NCBI GenBank assembly: GCA_003024785.1
Contig: PUQB01000544.1
Location: forward strand, 52,440 to 116,439
DNA: 64,000 bases
Direction: 5' to 3'
Origin: Selaginella tamariscina
Taxonomy: Eukaryota > Streptophyta > Lycopodiopsida > Selaginellales > Selaginellaceae
The position numbers and the translations under genes are program-made. The notes under the pieces are model-generated. The model was not told where the DNA came from, made no database searches, and saw only the letters and a list, made by a program, of their open reading frames with translations. Each line of letters opens with the position of its first letter. The first letter of the stretch is position 1. This document shows, piece after piece, positions 1-11,030 of this stretch.

Positions 1-188
1 GTGTGTGTGTGTTTGGAAGATGTGTATATGTGTTTTTTATCATAGTAATATCTTTAGTTGCATACGTATCTTCTAAAACAACTTATGTTCTACGGTGTGT
101 GCATGTGTCATATTCTCTTGGATTATGTGTATGTGTGTGTGTGTGTGTGAATGATTAAAATTGCATATTAAAAATATTACTAAATCAG
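1..188 (+). other. Intron of the O-GlcNAc transferase gene, GT-microsatellite rich
   Basis: Non-coding sequence with (GT)n tracts at 1-12 and about 130-148, ending at the acceptor AG 187-188 that feeds the first visible exon. Confidence 0.6.
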
Positions 189-666
189 CCTGAAGGAGTA
201 TGAAGAAAGAGCAGTTATGCTTGCCGAGAATCCTGAAGTTTTGGAGGACTTAACCTCACGGCTTAGGTCTGGGCGATTAACCTGCCCATTATTTGATACT
301 GAACGCTGGGTAAGTAAAAATAATTCAGATACACTAATTATATGGAATGTCATACTCTATTCTATATATTGTGTGTGTGTGCGCGCGCGTGTGTATAGAG
401 TGCGTTGTTGATCGAGGAGCACGATACATACACGAACTAAATGTTTTAGATATAGATTATCAGTGTGTGTGTGTGTTATATATTATATTTATTTTTTTTT
501 AGTAGACATACCTGTGTATGTGTTAATTTAACTAAATGCGGTGTTTTTTGTGTAGGTGGTAAACGTGGAACGGTGTTATTTTAAGATGTGGAATATTCAC
601 TGCAGTGGGAAACACCCCCAGCGTTTCAAAGTAGAGGAAAGTGATGAATTTCCATTTGATCATTAG
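189..666 (+). CDS. SEC: C-terminal two exons of SECRET AGENT-type O-GlcNAc transferase (5' part outside window)
   Basis: The last two exons of a plant O-linked N-acetylglucosamine transferase, which moves GlcNAc from UDP-GlcNAc onto Ser/Thr of nuclear and cytosolic proteins. Exon 189-309 follows an AG acceptor and reads through EYEERAV, LTSRLRSGRLTCPLFDTERW, then ends at a GTAAGT donor. Exon 556-666 follows TTTTTTGTGTAG, continues in phase 0 with VVNVERCYFKMWNIHCSGKH and FKVEESDEFPFDH, and stops at TAG 664-666. The CPLFDT.RW...ER.YFKMW...CSG..PQ.FKV block is the typical plant SEC carboxy end. No frameshift or stop is present, unlike every other gene piece here. The catalytic core and TPR array must lie left of position 1. 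The family call rests on recalled family patterns, not on a search. Confidence 0.8.
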
Positions 667-1410
667 GAAAAATACTATGTAGAAAAAACACAACAGATAA
701 TTAAAAAAATCATATTACTCTCATTTTGCTTGTTTGAAACGATGTATATAAATATAAGATATAGATGTAAATGGAATATTAGGTTCTTTTTAATATTATA
801 ATTAATGCAAAAACAAACCAAAAAAATGGTTAGGATTTACATAAATGAATTAATAAATTTTATAAATGTTATAAAAATGATGTTTGTTAGAAAAAAATAA
901 TTTAATAATAATTAAGCTCAATAGTTAATTACAGCGGAAAACATTCGATTAAATAATTACTAGTTAAAAAGAATTAGATTTGTATTTCTTATATAGTGAG
1001 TTTTTAACTTGAGTTTTAATACATTTTGATTAATCTAAACTTTTATTCCTTCAAGTAAAAACCAATATATGTTTAATTCTTTAGTTAATACTTGAGAATT
1101 TAAATTCTTTATTTGTCCATTCCTTATAATTGTCTCTGTTCTTAACGTGTATTAAAGCTTATATAATTAAAAAGTAATGAGGAAGATGATTGGATTTTCC
1201 TAACTCTCAATAACAAAATATAAAACATATGTTTTCATGGTATATATTTTCCTTTAAAATATTTGAAATGAATTAAAATTAAGAAAATGTTTTTTTCAAT
1301 AATAAAATAATTTAAATAATAAGAAAAATTAATGAAACTAAGAAAACACTATGTAGGTGGAACACTATTTAACAAATTTTCACTAGCATTTTTAAATATT
1401 ATTGGCTATA
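667..1410. other. AT-rich intergenic stretch after the transferase gene
   Basis: About 740 bases of AT-rich DNA directly after the stop codon. It should contain the 3' UTR of the transferase. No coding similarity, RNA gene or clear repeat was recognised. Confidence 0.5.
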
Positions 1411-2392
1411 TATGCAACTGTGAAATCTTCCCAATTCTCACAACCATTCAATTCTACATGCAGATGAGAACAAGCCACGAGTACCTAACAAGTACACATT
1501 CATATCTGTGCTGAGTGCACTCGAGAGAGCGTCCGATCTCAAAAACGGGGAGATTAATCATTTGGATATACATAAGAGCGGATTCCATTAGGATCCATAC
1601 ATGGGCATTGCAACTCTGAACGTGTATAGGATATGTGGGGCAATGATGCATTGTGCATGTATATAATCCCATTTTTAAATAATATTAATAATTTTAAATA
1701 TTTAAACAGATTTTTTAATATTAAATGAATATTCTTTAAAATAATATATGTTTAAAGAAAAATTTAAATATATATTTATTAAATAATTAATTAAAAATTA
1801 AAACTTAAATATTAATTAATATTTATTTTATATTTTTATTTTATATATCATGCCCATTTTAATTATAACTTACATAATTAGTTCTTTCTCTCAAATCCCA
1901 TTAAGGATTTAGTCTCATGAAATGTTGGTTTTGTGTCGAAAAGGACAACTATAAGAGAGGATTCATGTTTATTTATGGAATGTGGGTAAGAAGGTTTGAT
2001 GCCCAACAAACCCCAACTTCGTCACAATCCTCAATTGTTACAGGAATTACAATTACCTTGGATTGAGAAGACAACTCTATGTAAGGATTCTTAATATAAA
2101 ATTAATATAAGACATTATCTTGGCATTGCACTTTTTACAATGTATGTTAAATGTGGTTGCATAAAGAGTTCTTTTTCTTGTCTTTGAAAAAGAACATTGT
2201 ATCATGGAATGCACTCACTGCACATGCCCAATACTGGCATTATAAAGAAGTATTAATCATTTACATGAAGATGTAGCTTAAAGGATTTATATATGTGACC
2301 ATACTCAAGTCTTTTTCTCACATTGGTATCGTCCTTGAAATATATGAAATTCATGAGAGGATCATACACATTGAACTCAGTAGTGACTTACA
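1411..2392 (+). pseudogene. PPR protein pseudogene P1, front half in forward orientation
   Basis: A degenerate forward copy of the front part of a DYW-class PPR protein (organellar RNA binding and editing family). Recognisable pieces in shifting frames are IFPILT..IQFYMQMRT near 1428-1470, a linker matching SALERASDL around 1515-1545, and TMYVKCGCIKSS at about 2140-2170. IHERIIH near 2350 matches the same motif in the other copies. Stops and frameshifts occur in every motif, and about 200 bases of pure AT-rich DNA interrupt it near 1650-1870 relative to the reverse copy next door. It ends abruptly at about 2392, where the sequence switches to an inverted copy of the same gene. It is not translatable. 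Confidence 0.75.
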
Positions 2393-3545
2393 TGGAAGAG
2401 CGACCCTTCTCAGTAAGAGTGGTCATCATTGCATTCCATGTAACTCTACATTCTTTCTCATGGGTGTTCACAAACACCTGCCTTGTAGACTCTACTTGCC
2501 TGCAAATGCCATACATTGTCACCACTGCAGTTCCAACGTGTAAGTCACTATCAAGTCTTATGATCCTCTCATGAATCTCCTGTATTTTAAGGATGATACC
2601 AGTGTTAGAAAAAGACTTGAGAATGGTCACATATGTAGCACGGTTTGGAAGAAACCTTTCAAGCTGCATCTTCCTGTAAACGATTAATGCCTTTTTGTAA
2701 TGTCCTTATTGGGCATTTGTTACAGTGAATGCATTCCATAATACAATGTTTCTAGTAGGCATGTTCTAAAAGATAAAAAAAGAACTCTAATGCAACCACA
2801 TCTAACATAACATACATTGTAATAAAAACAATGGCCATAGTAATGTTTGAAGTTAATCCGATTCTTGCGAGTTGCCTTTCCAGTTCCGAGGTAACTGCTG
2901 TCCCTACCATTGAGGACCAGGACAAACTGGACCTGTTGGAGATTGAGCCTTCTTGCCACATTCCACAGATAAACATGAATCCTCTCTTACAGTACTATGG
3001 GCACAAGCCATGATCATTAGGTTCCACCACGAGACTAAATGATTTGAGAGCAAGAACCGATTGCAACATCTAGATCCCCACATTTCCCATGCATGTTCAG
3101 AGTTGTAGTGGCTACATATGGATCCTAATGAAATCTGCTCTTCTGTATATCCAAATGAACAGTCTCTCCGTTTTTGAGATCGGACTCTCTCTTTTTTTTG
3201 AGATCGGACTCTCTCTTGAGTGCACTCAGATTGTGTACTTGTTGGGTACTTGTGTTTCTGTTCTCATCTGCGTATAGATATTGAATGTTTGTGAGAATTG
3301 GGAAGATTTTGCAGTTGCAGAGAGGATTTTGTTCCATGTTGCGATGTCTTTGTGTTGTAGATTTGAGAGAATTGTTCTTGCATCTTGGAGGCTACCGCAT
3401 CTGGAGTACATTTGCACAAGGTGGTTCCCAACGAGCTCATTGTTTGCAAGGCCTTGTTTCATGAGAGATGCATGCAGAAGCCTTTCTTGAGAGAAGCGCT
3501 CAACTGCTGAGTTTGTGTATTGTAGAAGACGAGAGTTTCATAGAC
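2393..3545 (-). pseudogene. PPR pseudogene P1 front half, inverted copy
   Basis: Reading leftward from about 3545, this is the N-terminal half of the same PPR gene and the better preserved version. The reverse frame near 3226-3462 gives GLANNELVGNHLVQMYSRCG, then DARTILSNLQHKDIATWNKI and FNIYTQMRTETQVPNKYT, a classic PPR/L/S motif succession. Further motifs follow: PNRATYVTILKSFSNTGIIL and VGTAVVTMYGICRQVESTRQ at 2388-2669. Frames change between these blocks, so it is a pseudogene. It lies tail-to-tail against the forward half at 1411-2392. Its own upstream flank (U) lies to the right at 3.55-5.02 kb. Confidence 0.8.
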
Positions 3546-3826
3546 CATTATGATCTTGATTAATAATTTTTAAAAATTATATATATTTGAATTAATTGTA
3601 ATAATCGTGGATATAAACAAATACCATAATTTTATACTATAATACAATATATTATTTAATTATTTTTTAGAGTTAAATAATAGAAATTACAAATTAAATA
3701 ATTTTTTTTTGAAAATATATTTTACCTTTTAATATTGAATTACGTGAAGTCAACATGTGTGATATATATGGGAGCAGAAAGCTTTCACATTTTAAATTCA
3801 AATATATTTTTATAAGGGAATTAGTG

Positions 3827-3840
<14 letters not shown>

Positions 3841-3900
<60 letters not shown>
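3841..3900. repeat. Compound microsatellite (AT)n(AG)n
   Basis: Continuous alternating TA then AG dinucleotides inside flank U. A similar GT/GA tract sits at 4888-4950. Confidence 0.95.
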
Positions 3901-3904
<4 letters not shown>

Positions 3905-3976
3905 TATCCTCTTTGATATCCATGGTTTAATCTCCAACTTGACTTCTTTTTGGGCCAGAAATAAAACGGCGAGAGC

Positions 3977-3987
3977 GGAATCGAACC
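3977..3987 (-). promoter_or_regulatory. Pol III B-box-like sequence (GGTTCGATTCC) in flank U
   Basis: On the minus strand this reads GGTTCGATTCC, the consensus of the tRNA T-loop / pol III B box. The same element is present at 39742-39752 (minus) and 48338-48348 (plus), always upstream of a PPR front half. The T-stem around it pairs only in its inner three base pairs and no clear A box was found, so it is not a tRNA gene. A tRNA-derived SINE relic is the most likely reading. Confidence 0.4.
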
Positions 3988-4896
3988 GTAACCTAGTATA
4001 ACTTGTCCAATTCTCACAGCCTAATTTATTAAGACATGTATACACGAGGATGTTCAATATATTTAGATGTATATATATTAGTCATTGTATAGATACACAA
4101 TTATTCTCTATAATGTGTGTAAACATATGTATGCATCAAAGGGTATGTTTGTCTACATATAACGTACAAAAACATATACACATCTATATGTATGTATGTA
4201 TATTTATAAACATAGACAAGGTAGGTCTACATACAAAAACACACAGCGTGCAAATACACATTTATACATAGGCATCACCTTTTGTGTTTAGCACACATGC
4301 ATTTTTTTTATTATTATAAGGTGTATAATACTGGTGAAAAATAAATAATTACTAGGTCAAACAAGCCTAAACCTAAATTAAATTAAATAATAAAAAATAA
4401 AAATAAAATTAAAGTTCCAAAATGGTAAGCATTGCATTTAATACGGAAGTTAATTTTGAAAATGCGGTTCCTTAAAAAAAAAAAAAAAAGGTAGGCCAAG
4501 AAAACATAATAATATATGAGAAAATTATGAAATTAAATAGAAATGTTTTTGCTTATTTTGTATTTGAGTGTCAAATACAAGTTAAATATAAAATAAGTAA
4601 AAACATATTTATTTAGTTTCATAGTTTTTTAAAACTCAAATTAAACTAATTCATAATTATTTTTTGTTTTAATTTCATAAGTTGGATGACAAGTTATTAG
4701 TTTTTTAAAGTTTAAAAAGGCTAAACAGAACAAAGATAAAACAAAATAAATTACAAGCATTCTTCTTTATAACCTCCGTATTATTATATAACTATGTCTC
4801 TGTACATATGCAGATTTCGGCGAGATCAAAGACTTGTATTTATATATGCAAACTTATCGAATATAGTAAATGTGATATATATATATGTGTGTGTGT

Positions 4897-4953
<57 letters not shown>

Positions 4954-5020
4954 TAAATGTAATACACATGCACAGTGTGTAGATTTATAGATGTGAATAT
5001 AAACTATCTTTTATATATAG

Positions 5021-5330
5021 TTGCGGAATGCAGAAGAGGGATGTGGTTGCGTGGAACACAATGATGTCGGTGTATGGACAACATGGTTTGGGTAACCTCG
5101 CTCTCGACACGTTCTGGAGCATGCAACAGGAGGGTACATCGCAACCGGATTCATTCACGTTTGTTAATGTTCTGTATGCATGTAGTCACTCAAGACTCGT
5201 TAAAGATGGATGCTTTGCTTCTAATCTGATGCAGGACTTCAACATGAAGCCAGTTGAACATTATGCTTACATGGTAGATGTGCTTGGACGGATGGGATAC
5301 CTGCATGAAGCTCATGTGTGTGTGTGTGTG
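5021..5330 (+). pseudogene. PPR pseudogene P1, rear PPR motifs before the E-domain intron
   Basis: The forward gene resumes here after the inverted insert. An open frame of about 95 codons begins at MQKRDVVAWNTMMSVYGQHG (5028) and continues through LALDTFWSMQQEGTSQPDSF, FVNVLYACSHSRLV, and VEHYAYMVDVLGRMGYLHEA. This is the last P-L-S repeat set of a DYW-class PPR protein and the best preserved stretch of the motif here. After LHEA the sequence enters (GT)n, the probable intron donor GTGTGT at about 5313. Frames left of 5028 belong to flank U, so the protein cannot be made as one piece. Confidence 0.85.
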
Positions 5331-5371
5331 TTTTATTTTACCTCTCACACATATAACAACTATGAACTAAT

Positions 5372-5411
<40 letters not shown>

Positions 5412-5935
5412 ATAAACGTTTCTTTATATACAGGAGTTTATACAAAGGAACACACACATACACATTACATAATATAAATAAACGTTTCTATACATACAGG
5501 AGTTTATACAAAGGATCTCTCTCTCTCTCTCGTGCACCCACCCACACACACACACACGTGCACATGCACACATATGCACTACATTATATAAACATTACTT
5601 TACTTACTGGAGTTTATACATAGGATCTCTCTCTTCTCTCTTCTCTCTTCTTCTCTTTCTCTTTCTTTTTTTTTTTCTCTCTCTCTCTCTCACACACACA
5701 CTACATTATATAAATGTTTCTTACTACATTATATAAACATTATTTACTTACTGGAGTTTATAAAAAGAATTTCTCTCTCTCACACACACACTACATTGTA
5801 TAAACCTTTCTTTATATACAAGAGTTTATACAATGGATACCATTGCCTTTCTTTATATACAAGAGTTTATACAATGGATACCATTGCCTTTCTTTATATA
5901 CAAGAGTTTATACAATGGATACCATTGTCTGTAAA
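5310..5935 (+). repeat. Minisatellite of repeated intron-end/exon-start units (P1)
   Basis: A tandem array within the intron before the E domain. Each unit of roughly 60-110 bases has a CT run, a CA run, then TACATTATATAAACGTTTC, an acceptor-like TTTACATACAG and the exon-like GAGTTTATACAAAGGATC. Its last part, 5821-5935, is three near-perfect 41-base units starting at 5821, 5862 and 5903. An (AT)n tract lies at about 5373-5408. Equivalent arrays sit at 14010-14370, 49815-50430 and 57610-58110. Confidence 0.8.
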
Positions 5936-6180
5936 AGAGGTGGGCATCTTTACTAAGGGCGTGTAACAACTATGGTAATTTAGAGTGCGGAGAAAGAACA
6001 ATAAACAAGTTTATAAAGATTGACCAGTGTAACCTTGTGAGTTACATTGTATAGCTGCATAAAAATAAAAAATTCAAAATTACAAGGTACAAACTTTATT
6101 TGGTAAAGTTTGAAAAAGTCATAGTGATGATATACATGCCCAGTTTCACAGATTAAGGTATATTGACCCTTTAATACCTT
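5936..6180 (+). pseudogene. PPR E-domain remnant, first copy (P1)
   Basis: Matches the E/E+ region of the PPR gene: pieces equivalent to GHLY..CNNYGNLECGER, NKF.KIDQ and the later VHTFFG block are readable, but with stops, a deletion of about 100 bases, and frameshifts. A second, better copy of the same domain lies 1.5 kb downstream at 7575-7909, so the 3' end of this gene was duplicated in tandem. The same doublet exists in P4 and P5. Confidence 0.65.
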
Positions 6181-7019
6181 AAGAAATTTTTTTAAACCTC
6201 TGATTCAACATATTTTTTAAATCGTCGTTCTGCGCTGCCACGTAAAGCTTTGTTTCCTTTAAATTAAATACGCAATCTTTAAAATACTTTATGTAAACGC
6301 ATTACAATGTTATAATCGCATGTGACAAAATTCATACCACTAATAAAATGTCAATTAACATATATACATATTTTAAATTATATATATATATATATATATA
6401 AATATACACATTTACACATTAATTACGTCAAAATAAGTTATAAAATCTTTACATTTACTGTTTTTAAATTAAAATCTAACTGCTGTAATAAACATTAATA
6501 CATATAAATTAATGAACTTATCCATCCCATCAGCTGTTGTGCCTAACTAAAAAAAGAATTAAAAAAATAAAGCATGTTATGTATATGTGCTCAATTACCT
6601 GCTGTATAGGAAACATGTTTACAGAGAATCTACATTATATTAAAAGAAGAAACATGATGTATAAACGACCTATATACCTGCTGTATAAAAGAAGGAGCTT
6701 ATTGTGTATAATGTTCATGTACCTTCTGTGTAATTGTGCCAGCAATGCACACCATGCTTAAAAAAATCATAAATGAAGAAGAATTCACATTACATATAAA
6801 TAAGAAAAATCACAAAAAATAAAGAGAAAATACATTAATGCCATAAACGGCAAGAGAAGCTCCACTCAAACTCTTTCTTTTTCTAAGGCAAAATAAAATA
6901 AAAGAACCCTAAAGAAATCCTAACCTTATTAAGGCAAACAGTCCTAGTCCTAAACTTAATTTAATTATTGATTATAAAATATATTATGAATATTATGGAC
7001 GAATTGTGACGCTAAGGGG
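6181..7019. other. AT-rich spacer between the two E-domain copies
   Basis: No gene recognised. It is homologous to 14640-15535 (in part), 50651-51770 and 58331-59510. Shared landmarks are the CTGCCACGTAAA block near 6235, short tandem pieces around CCTGCTGTATA(A/G) at 6600-6690, and AATTTAATTATTGATTATAA near 6958. An (AT)n tract lies at 6378-6402. Confidence 0.6.
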
Positions 7020-7020
7020 T

Positions 7021-7645
7021 GTGTGTGTGTTTTACTTCTCACACATATAACAATTATGAACAAATCATTTCTCTCTCTCTCACTCACTTACACACACACA
7101 CAAACGTTTCTTTACATACATGAGTGGATCTCTCTCTCTCTCACACACACACACATTACATTATATAAACGTTTCTTTACATACAAGAATTTACACAGAG
7201 TATCTCTCTCTTTCACACACACACACACACACACAAGTTACATTATATAAACGTTTCTTTACACAACAACGAATCCCATCATTTGCAAAAGAGGATCCTT
7301 TCATATGGGCATCTTTACTGGCTTGTAACAACTATGGTGTGTGTGTGTGTTTTACCTCTCACACATATAACATTATGAACAAATCATTTCTCTCTCTCTC
7401 ACTCACTCACACACACACAAACGTTTCTTTACATACATGAGTGGATCTCTCTCTCTCACACACACACACATTACATTATATAAACGTTTCTTTACATACA
7501 AGAATTTATACAGAGTATCTCTCCCTTTTTCACACACACACAAGTTACATTATATAAACGTTTCTTTACACAACAACAGATCCCATCATTTGCAAAAGAA
7601 GACCATTTCATATGGGCATCTTTACTGGCTTGTAACAACTATGGT
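7021..7645 (+). repeat. Direct tandem duplication (~310 bp x 2) of intron end plus E-domain exon start
   Basis: 7021-7338 and 7339-7645 are near-identical. Each begins with (GT)n and TTTTAC(T/C)TCTCACACATATA, runs through CT/CA minisatellite units, and ends with the exon text FIWASLLACNNYG. The first copy breaks at ACTATGGT and re-enters (GT)n, while the second continues into LECGERVANK. The duplication endpoint therefore lies inside the exon. Confidence 0.85.
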
Positions 7646-8182
7646 AACTTGGAGTGTGGAGAAAGAGTAGCAAACAAATTTATGGAGATTGACCAAGGTA
7701 ACCCTGTGGGTTACATTGTATTAGCAAACAAATATGCAGTTGCAGAAAGATGGGAAGACACAAGTAAAACTCAAGAGTTAATGTTAAAAAGAGGAGTGAA
7801 AAACAAGTCTCCAGTAAGGGTTCAGAACAATGTACACACTTTGTTTGTTAGAGATCACAGTAATGATATATATGCTGAGCTTCATGGATTAAGGGGTGTT
7901 TTTAAATAAACTTGGTTATGTTTCCGAGACAAGTTTGGTGTTATATGATGTCAAAGAGGAGCAAAAGGAGGAACTGTTATGTTGTTAACTGTTCATGGGA
8001 ATATACCATTGCGAATAATGATAAATCTTGGGGTTTGTAAGGACTACCACACGGTTACCGAGCTGATATCTCGGGTTGCTCACACAGAGGTAGTGGTGAG
8101 GGACAATACACGGTTTCATCGTTTAAAAATGTTCATGTGGGAATTACTGGTGACAGACTACATTTTAAATTGTATATGGTAA
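7575..8182 (+). pseudogene. PPR E/E+ and DYW deaminase domain, degenerate (P1)
   Basis: The C-terminal region of a DYW-class PPR protein, which in working members deaminates C to U in organelle RNA. From 7649 an open frame reads CGERVANKFMEIDQGNPVGY, IVLANKYAVAERWEDTSKT, then LMLKRGVKNKSP and HSNDIYAELHGLRGV: E and E+ motifs. After a frameshift come LGYVSETSLVLYDVKEEQKE and a stop. From 7979 another frame has MINLGVCKDYHTVTELISRV and VVVRDNTRFHR. The DYW hallmarks are damaged: the HSE motif is lost, the usual CxxCH reads CKDYH, and the terminal CSC.DYW is shifted out of frame near 8125-8160. It is a dead editing-factor tail. Confidence 0.85.
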
Positions 8183-8760
8183 GTTTAATTTATGTATATA
8201 ATATGTTTGTCAAGCTTTCTTTTGTGCGTATGTGTGAAAGAGAGGGAGTGTTCTTGTTATGTAGACAATGGATCTGTACTTGTGACGTGTGTACGTGTAT
8301 ATATTACATACATATGTGTATTTCTACGGATGATTGACACACACACACAGACATCGTACACAATGTACATATGTCTACGTTATGATTCACGCATGCATAC
8401 AAATATACATAGAGGGCTTTAAAATTACAAGGGATTTTTCAAAACTTAACTAAACTACATAATGATAAAACCTAGCTTAATGTCATTTAACAATTTATCT
8501 TTAAGTGTATGTCTTAAGATTAAATGTTCTAAATTTTATTATAATTTAAATTTTTTGATAATTATGTAAAATGGAAGTATATTAACAAAATCTTATTTAT
8601 ATGTGATGAAGGAGTAAACATTGTTAATTATATTATTATATTATTAGTACACATGGTGGGCTTAATTATTTAATAATTAATTAATTAATCTTAACCTAGT
8701 TGTTATATTTAACTTGGTGAATTTGAGTTGTTAGTTTTATTTGAGTTTATCTCTAATCTA
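8183..8760 (+). repeat. Downstream flank repeat D, copy 1
   Basis: Non-coding sequence following the DYW end. Landmarks are GTAAGTTTAATTTATG near 8179, a CA/GT tract at 8337-8349, AAGTATATTAACAAAATC at about 8575, and a TTAATTAATTAA run at about 8672-8688. The same order recurs at 15811-16280, 21076-21700, 36260-36900, 52480-53150 and 60190-60900, always after a PPR end. Confidence 0.75.
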
Positions 8761-8929
8761 GAGTTTTATGTCATATGTAGTTTGCCTTTTTACACATAAC
8801 TTAGAATATGTATATATAACATCTTACACTAAGTATAACTATCTGTATATATCCTGTTAATATTCTTTTATAATTAAGGTATGCCCTAATGACATGCTTT
8901 AATAATAGACACTATACCCTCACTCAAAA

Positions 8930-9140
8930 ACCTTTCTTGAACCAGTTGAACACTGGTAAAGTAACATTAAAAAGCTTTCAATGCAACTATAAAATAATAG
9001 ACACATATAAGTTTTAGATATACATTGCTTATATATACTTATGAATTGCATATTATATACACACGTACGTGCGTCTGTATAATCTGTATGTAACCTCAAT
9101 ATAAACTATACATGTTTCAAATATTACAAACAATACGTTT

Positions 9141-9192
<52 letters not shown>

Positions 9193-10545
9193 TTCCACAG
9201 ACACACACTATACTATACTATACAATGTTGAATGCACACACACATATATATCATATACCATCATATGAATATATTTTATTAAACAATGAGAAAATAAATT
9301 GTATTAAAATCATAACAAGTATATACTTGTTTATAAATTGGATTTAAATTTGAATTTATATGTTTATAGTATATAATACATGTTTAATTTAAACGCACAT
9401 GCTTCAACTATAGTTATTATTAAATGAATTATATATGCAGGAAACTATGTTTATACTTACTGTGCATGAAAGACAGACTGTATATTATAGAGTAATCATA
9501 TATGACATGTACATACATAGTTTCTGTACTTTCTTTATTAATTATATTGTTTGTGTTACTGCATTTTCTAAATGTATACTGTTATATATATGTATATATA
9601 TATTTCAATGTGCTTCCATTGAGATTCCTAAACGAGTGTTTTGAAAAGAAACCACTACACAATGTAAGTTATATATGCAATCGTCATGTTGTAAACATAT
9701 TATGCATGGTAAGTATATAATCAAATAGCTATGAGATATATACTGTACATAAATGTCCAATCTATTTATTTAAGTTTACATGAATGAACACAAGTCGACT
9801 ATATACACTGTAAATATATAAAGTTTTTATTTATATCACTTATAGTTTAGTGATACAAATTACACTGTTTTTTTTTATAAAATATTTTTCTCTCTAGAAC
9901 ATATACAGACTTACGAGCAAGAATATAAAAAATGAAGCATATTAAGCACATATGGTATTATCGGATACAACATGTGTGTGTGTTTGAGTTTTGTCTTTAC
10001 AAGTATAATGATAGAGAATATTAAAACACTCATTATTCTTAAAACTTTAATAAAGAATTTCTAAATTGATATAATTCTTGCTATTTTCAAAAATTTTAAT
10101 AAAGAATTTCTAAATTGATATAATTCTTGCCTATTTTCAAAAATTTTAATAAAGAATTTCTAAATTGATATAATTCTTGCCTATTTTCAAAAATTTTAAT
10201 AAAGAATTTCTAAATTGATATAATTCTTGCCTATTTCAAATAACTGTTTATTTTCTACATTTTGAGTCACTGTCATTAATAAAAAATTGCGAATAAAACC
10301 ATAAAATACTATTTAATTAAAAACGATAAACCCGATATTTAATTTTGTAGTCATTTTTATCTGTACTTTGATAAAAAGAATTTAAAAGTGTACATATGCT
10401 TGCAACGACTAAGTAGAAACTAATTTTAGTAAAGATTGTTAATTAATCTACAAAACATTATAAAAATTCATGCATCTTGTCACATATAAATATTATAATA
10501 CGTTTTAAACATTAGACGTAACTCATAACCAATACTACTTACTGA
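8930..10545 (+). repeat. Spacer repeat X, copy 1
   Basis: A non-coding block repeated in the same orientation at about 44990-47080 and inverted at 17640-19145, 33480-34380 and 62170-63350. Landmarks are CAGTTGAACACTGGTAAA near 8943, an (AT)n tract at 9140-9192, CAGGAAACTATGTTTATACT near 9438, and TGCTTGCAACGACTAAGTAG near 10398. Short frames inside it change between copies and are not supported as genes. Confidence 0.7.
10037..10241 (+). repeat. Four-copy 50-bp tandem repeat
   Basis: The unit AAAGAATTTCTAAATTGATA plus the 30 bases after it starts at 10052, 10101, 10151 and 10201: one 49-base period, then two of 50. The units are almost identical. The homologous site at about 46445-46490 and the inverted ones at about 18640 and 62495 carry only one unit. 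Confidence 0.95.
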
Positions 10546-10689
10546 GTCACACATATGACAATTGTTGTTTATATTTATATATATATATATATATAGATAA
10601 ATAGAGAGAGAGAAAGATGGAGATGCATATGTATAAAACATATAGATGTATTACTATATACATGTAATTGGGTTAAGGGGAAGTATAGG

Positions 10690-11030
10690 GTTGGATTATA
10701 ACATTCACTGTTTAAAAAGGGATGGTGAGTGTTACGGTTTTAATTAATTAATTATTTTTATTTTGAATATTAATTATTATTATCTATTGAACTATATTGA
10801 TCACAATCTTGAATTGTTATAACATTCACTCTCTTAAAAGAGTGGTAAACGTTGTGGTTTTGATTAATCAATTATTTTTACTTTGAGGTTGACTATTATT
10901 CTTAATGGATGAGGAAATCCATTTGTTTAAAAGAGTAACGAGTGTCATGGTTGTGACTCATTAACTATTTACTTTTAATATTGATTTTATTATTTATTAA
11001 ACTATGTCAATTACTCTTATATGTCAAGAA
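10690..11030 (+). repeat. Three degenerate ~120-bp tandem repeats
   Basis: Three successive segments begin near 10697, 10816 and 10915. Each has an AAAAGxG(A/T)... core, a GTG(A/T)TT(A/G)TGGTTT-like stretch, then TTAATTAATTATTTTTA-like and TTATTATTTATT-like text. They are diverged, with no coding potential seen. Confidence 0.55.

Larger units (their letters stand above)
3780..5020 (-). repeat. Upstream flank repeat U, copy 1
   Basis: Non-coding sequence found upstream of PPR copies and repeated at 12770-13440 and 39590-40500 (same orientation), and at 44290-44690, 47975-48600 and 63350-64000 (opposite orientation). Landmarks are the AATCGAACC box at about 3979-3987, CATAGACAAGGTAGGTCTA at about 4210, and CAAAGACTTGTATTTATATA at about 4826. 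It holds an (AT)n(AG)n tract at 3841-3900 and a (GT)n(GA)n tract at 4888-4950. The promoter of the ancestral PPR gene probably lay here, read leftward; no TATA box or start site could be assigned with confidence. Confidence 0.7.

Noticed and set aside
7120-7440. Open frames rich in Ser-Leu-Thr-His repeats
   Set aside because: They are translations of CT and CA microsatellites in the minisatellite arrays, not proteins.
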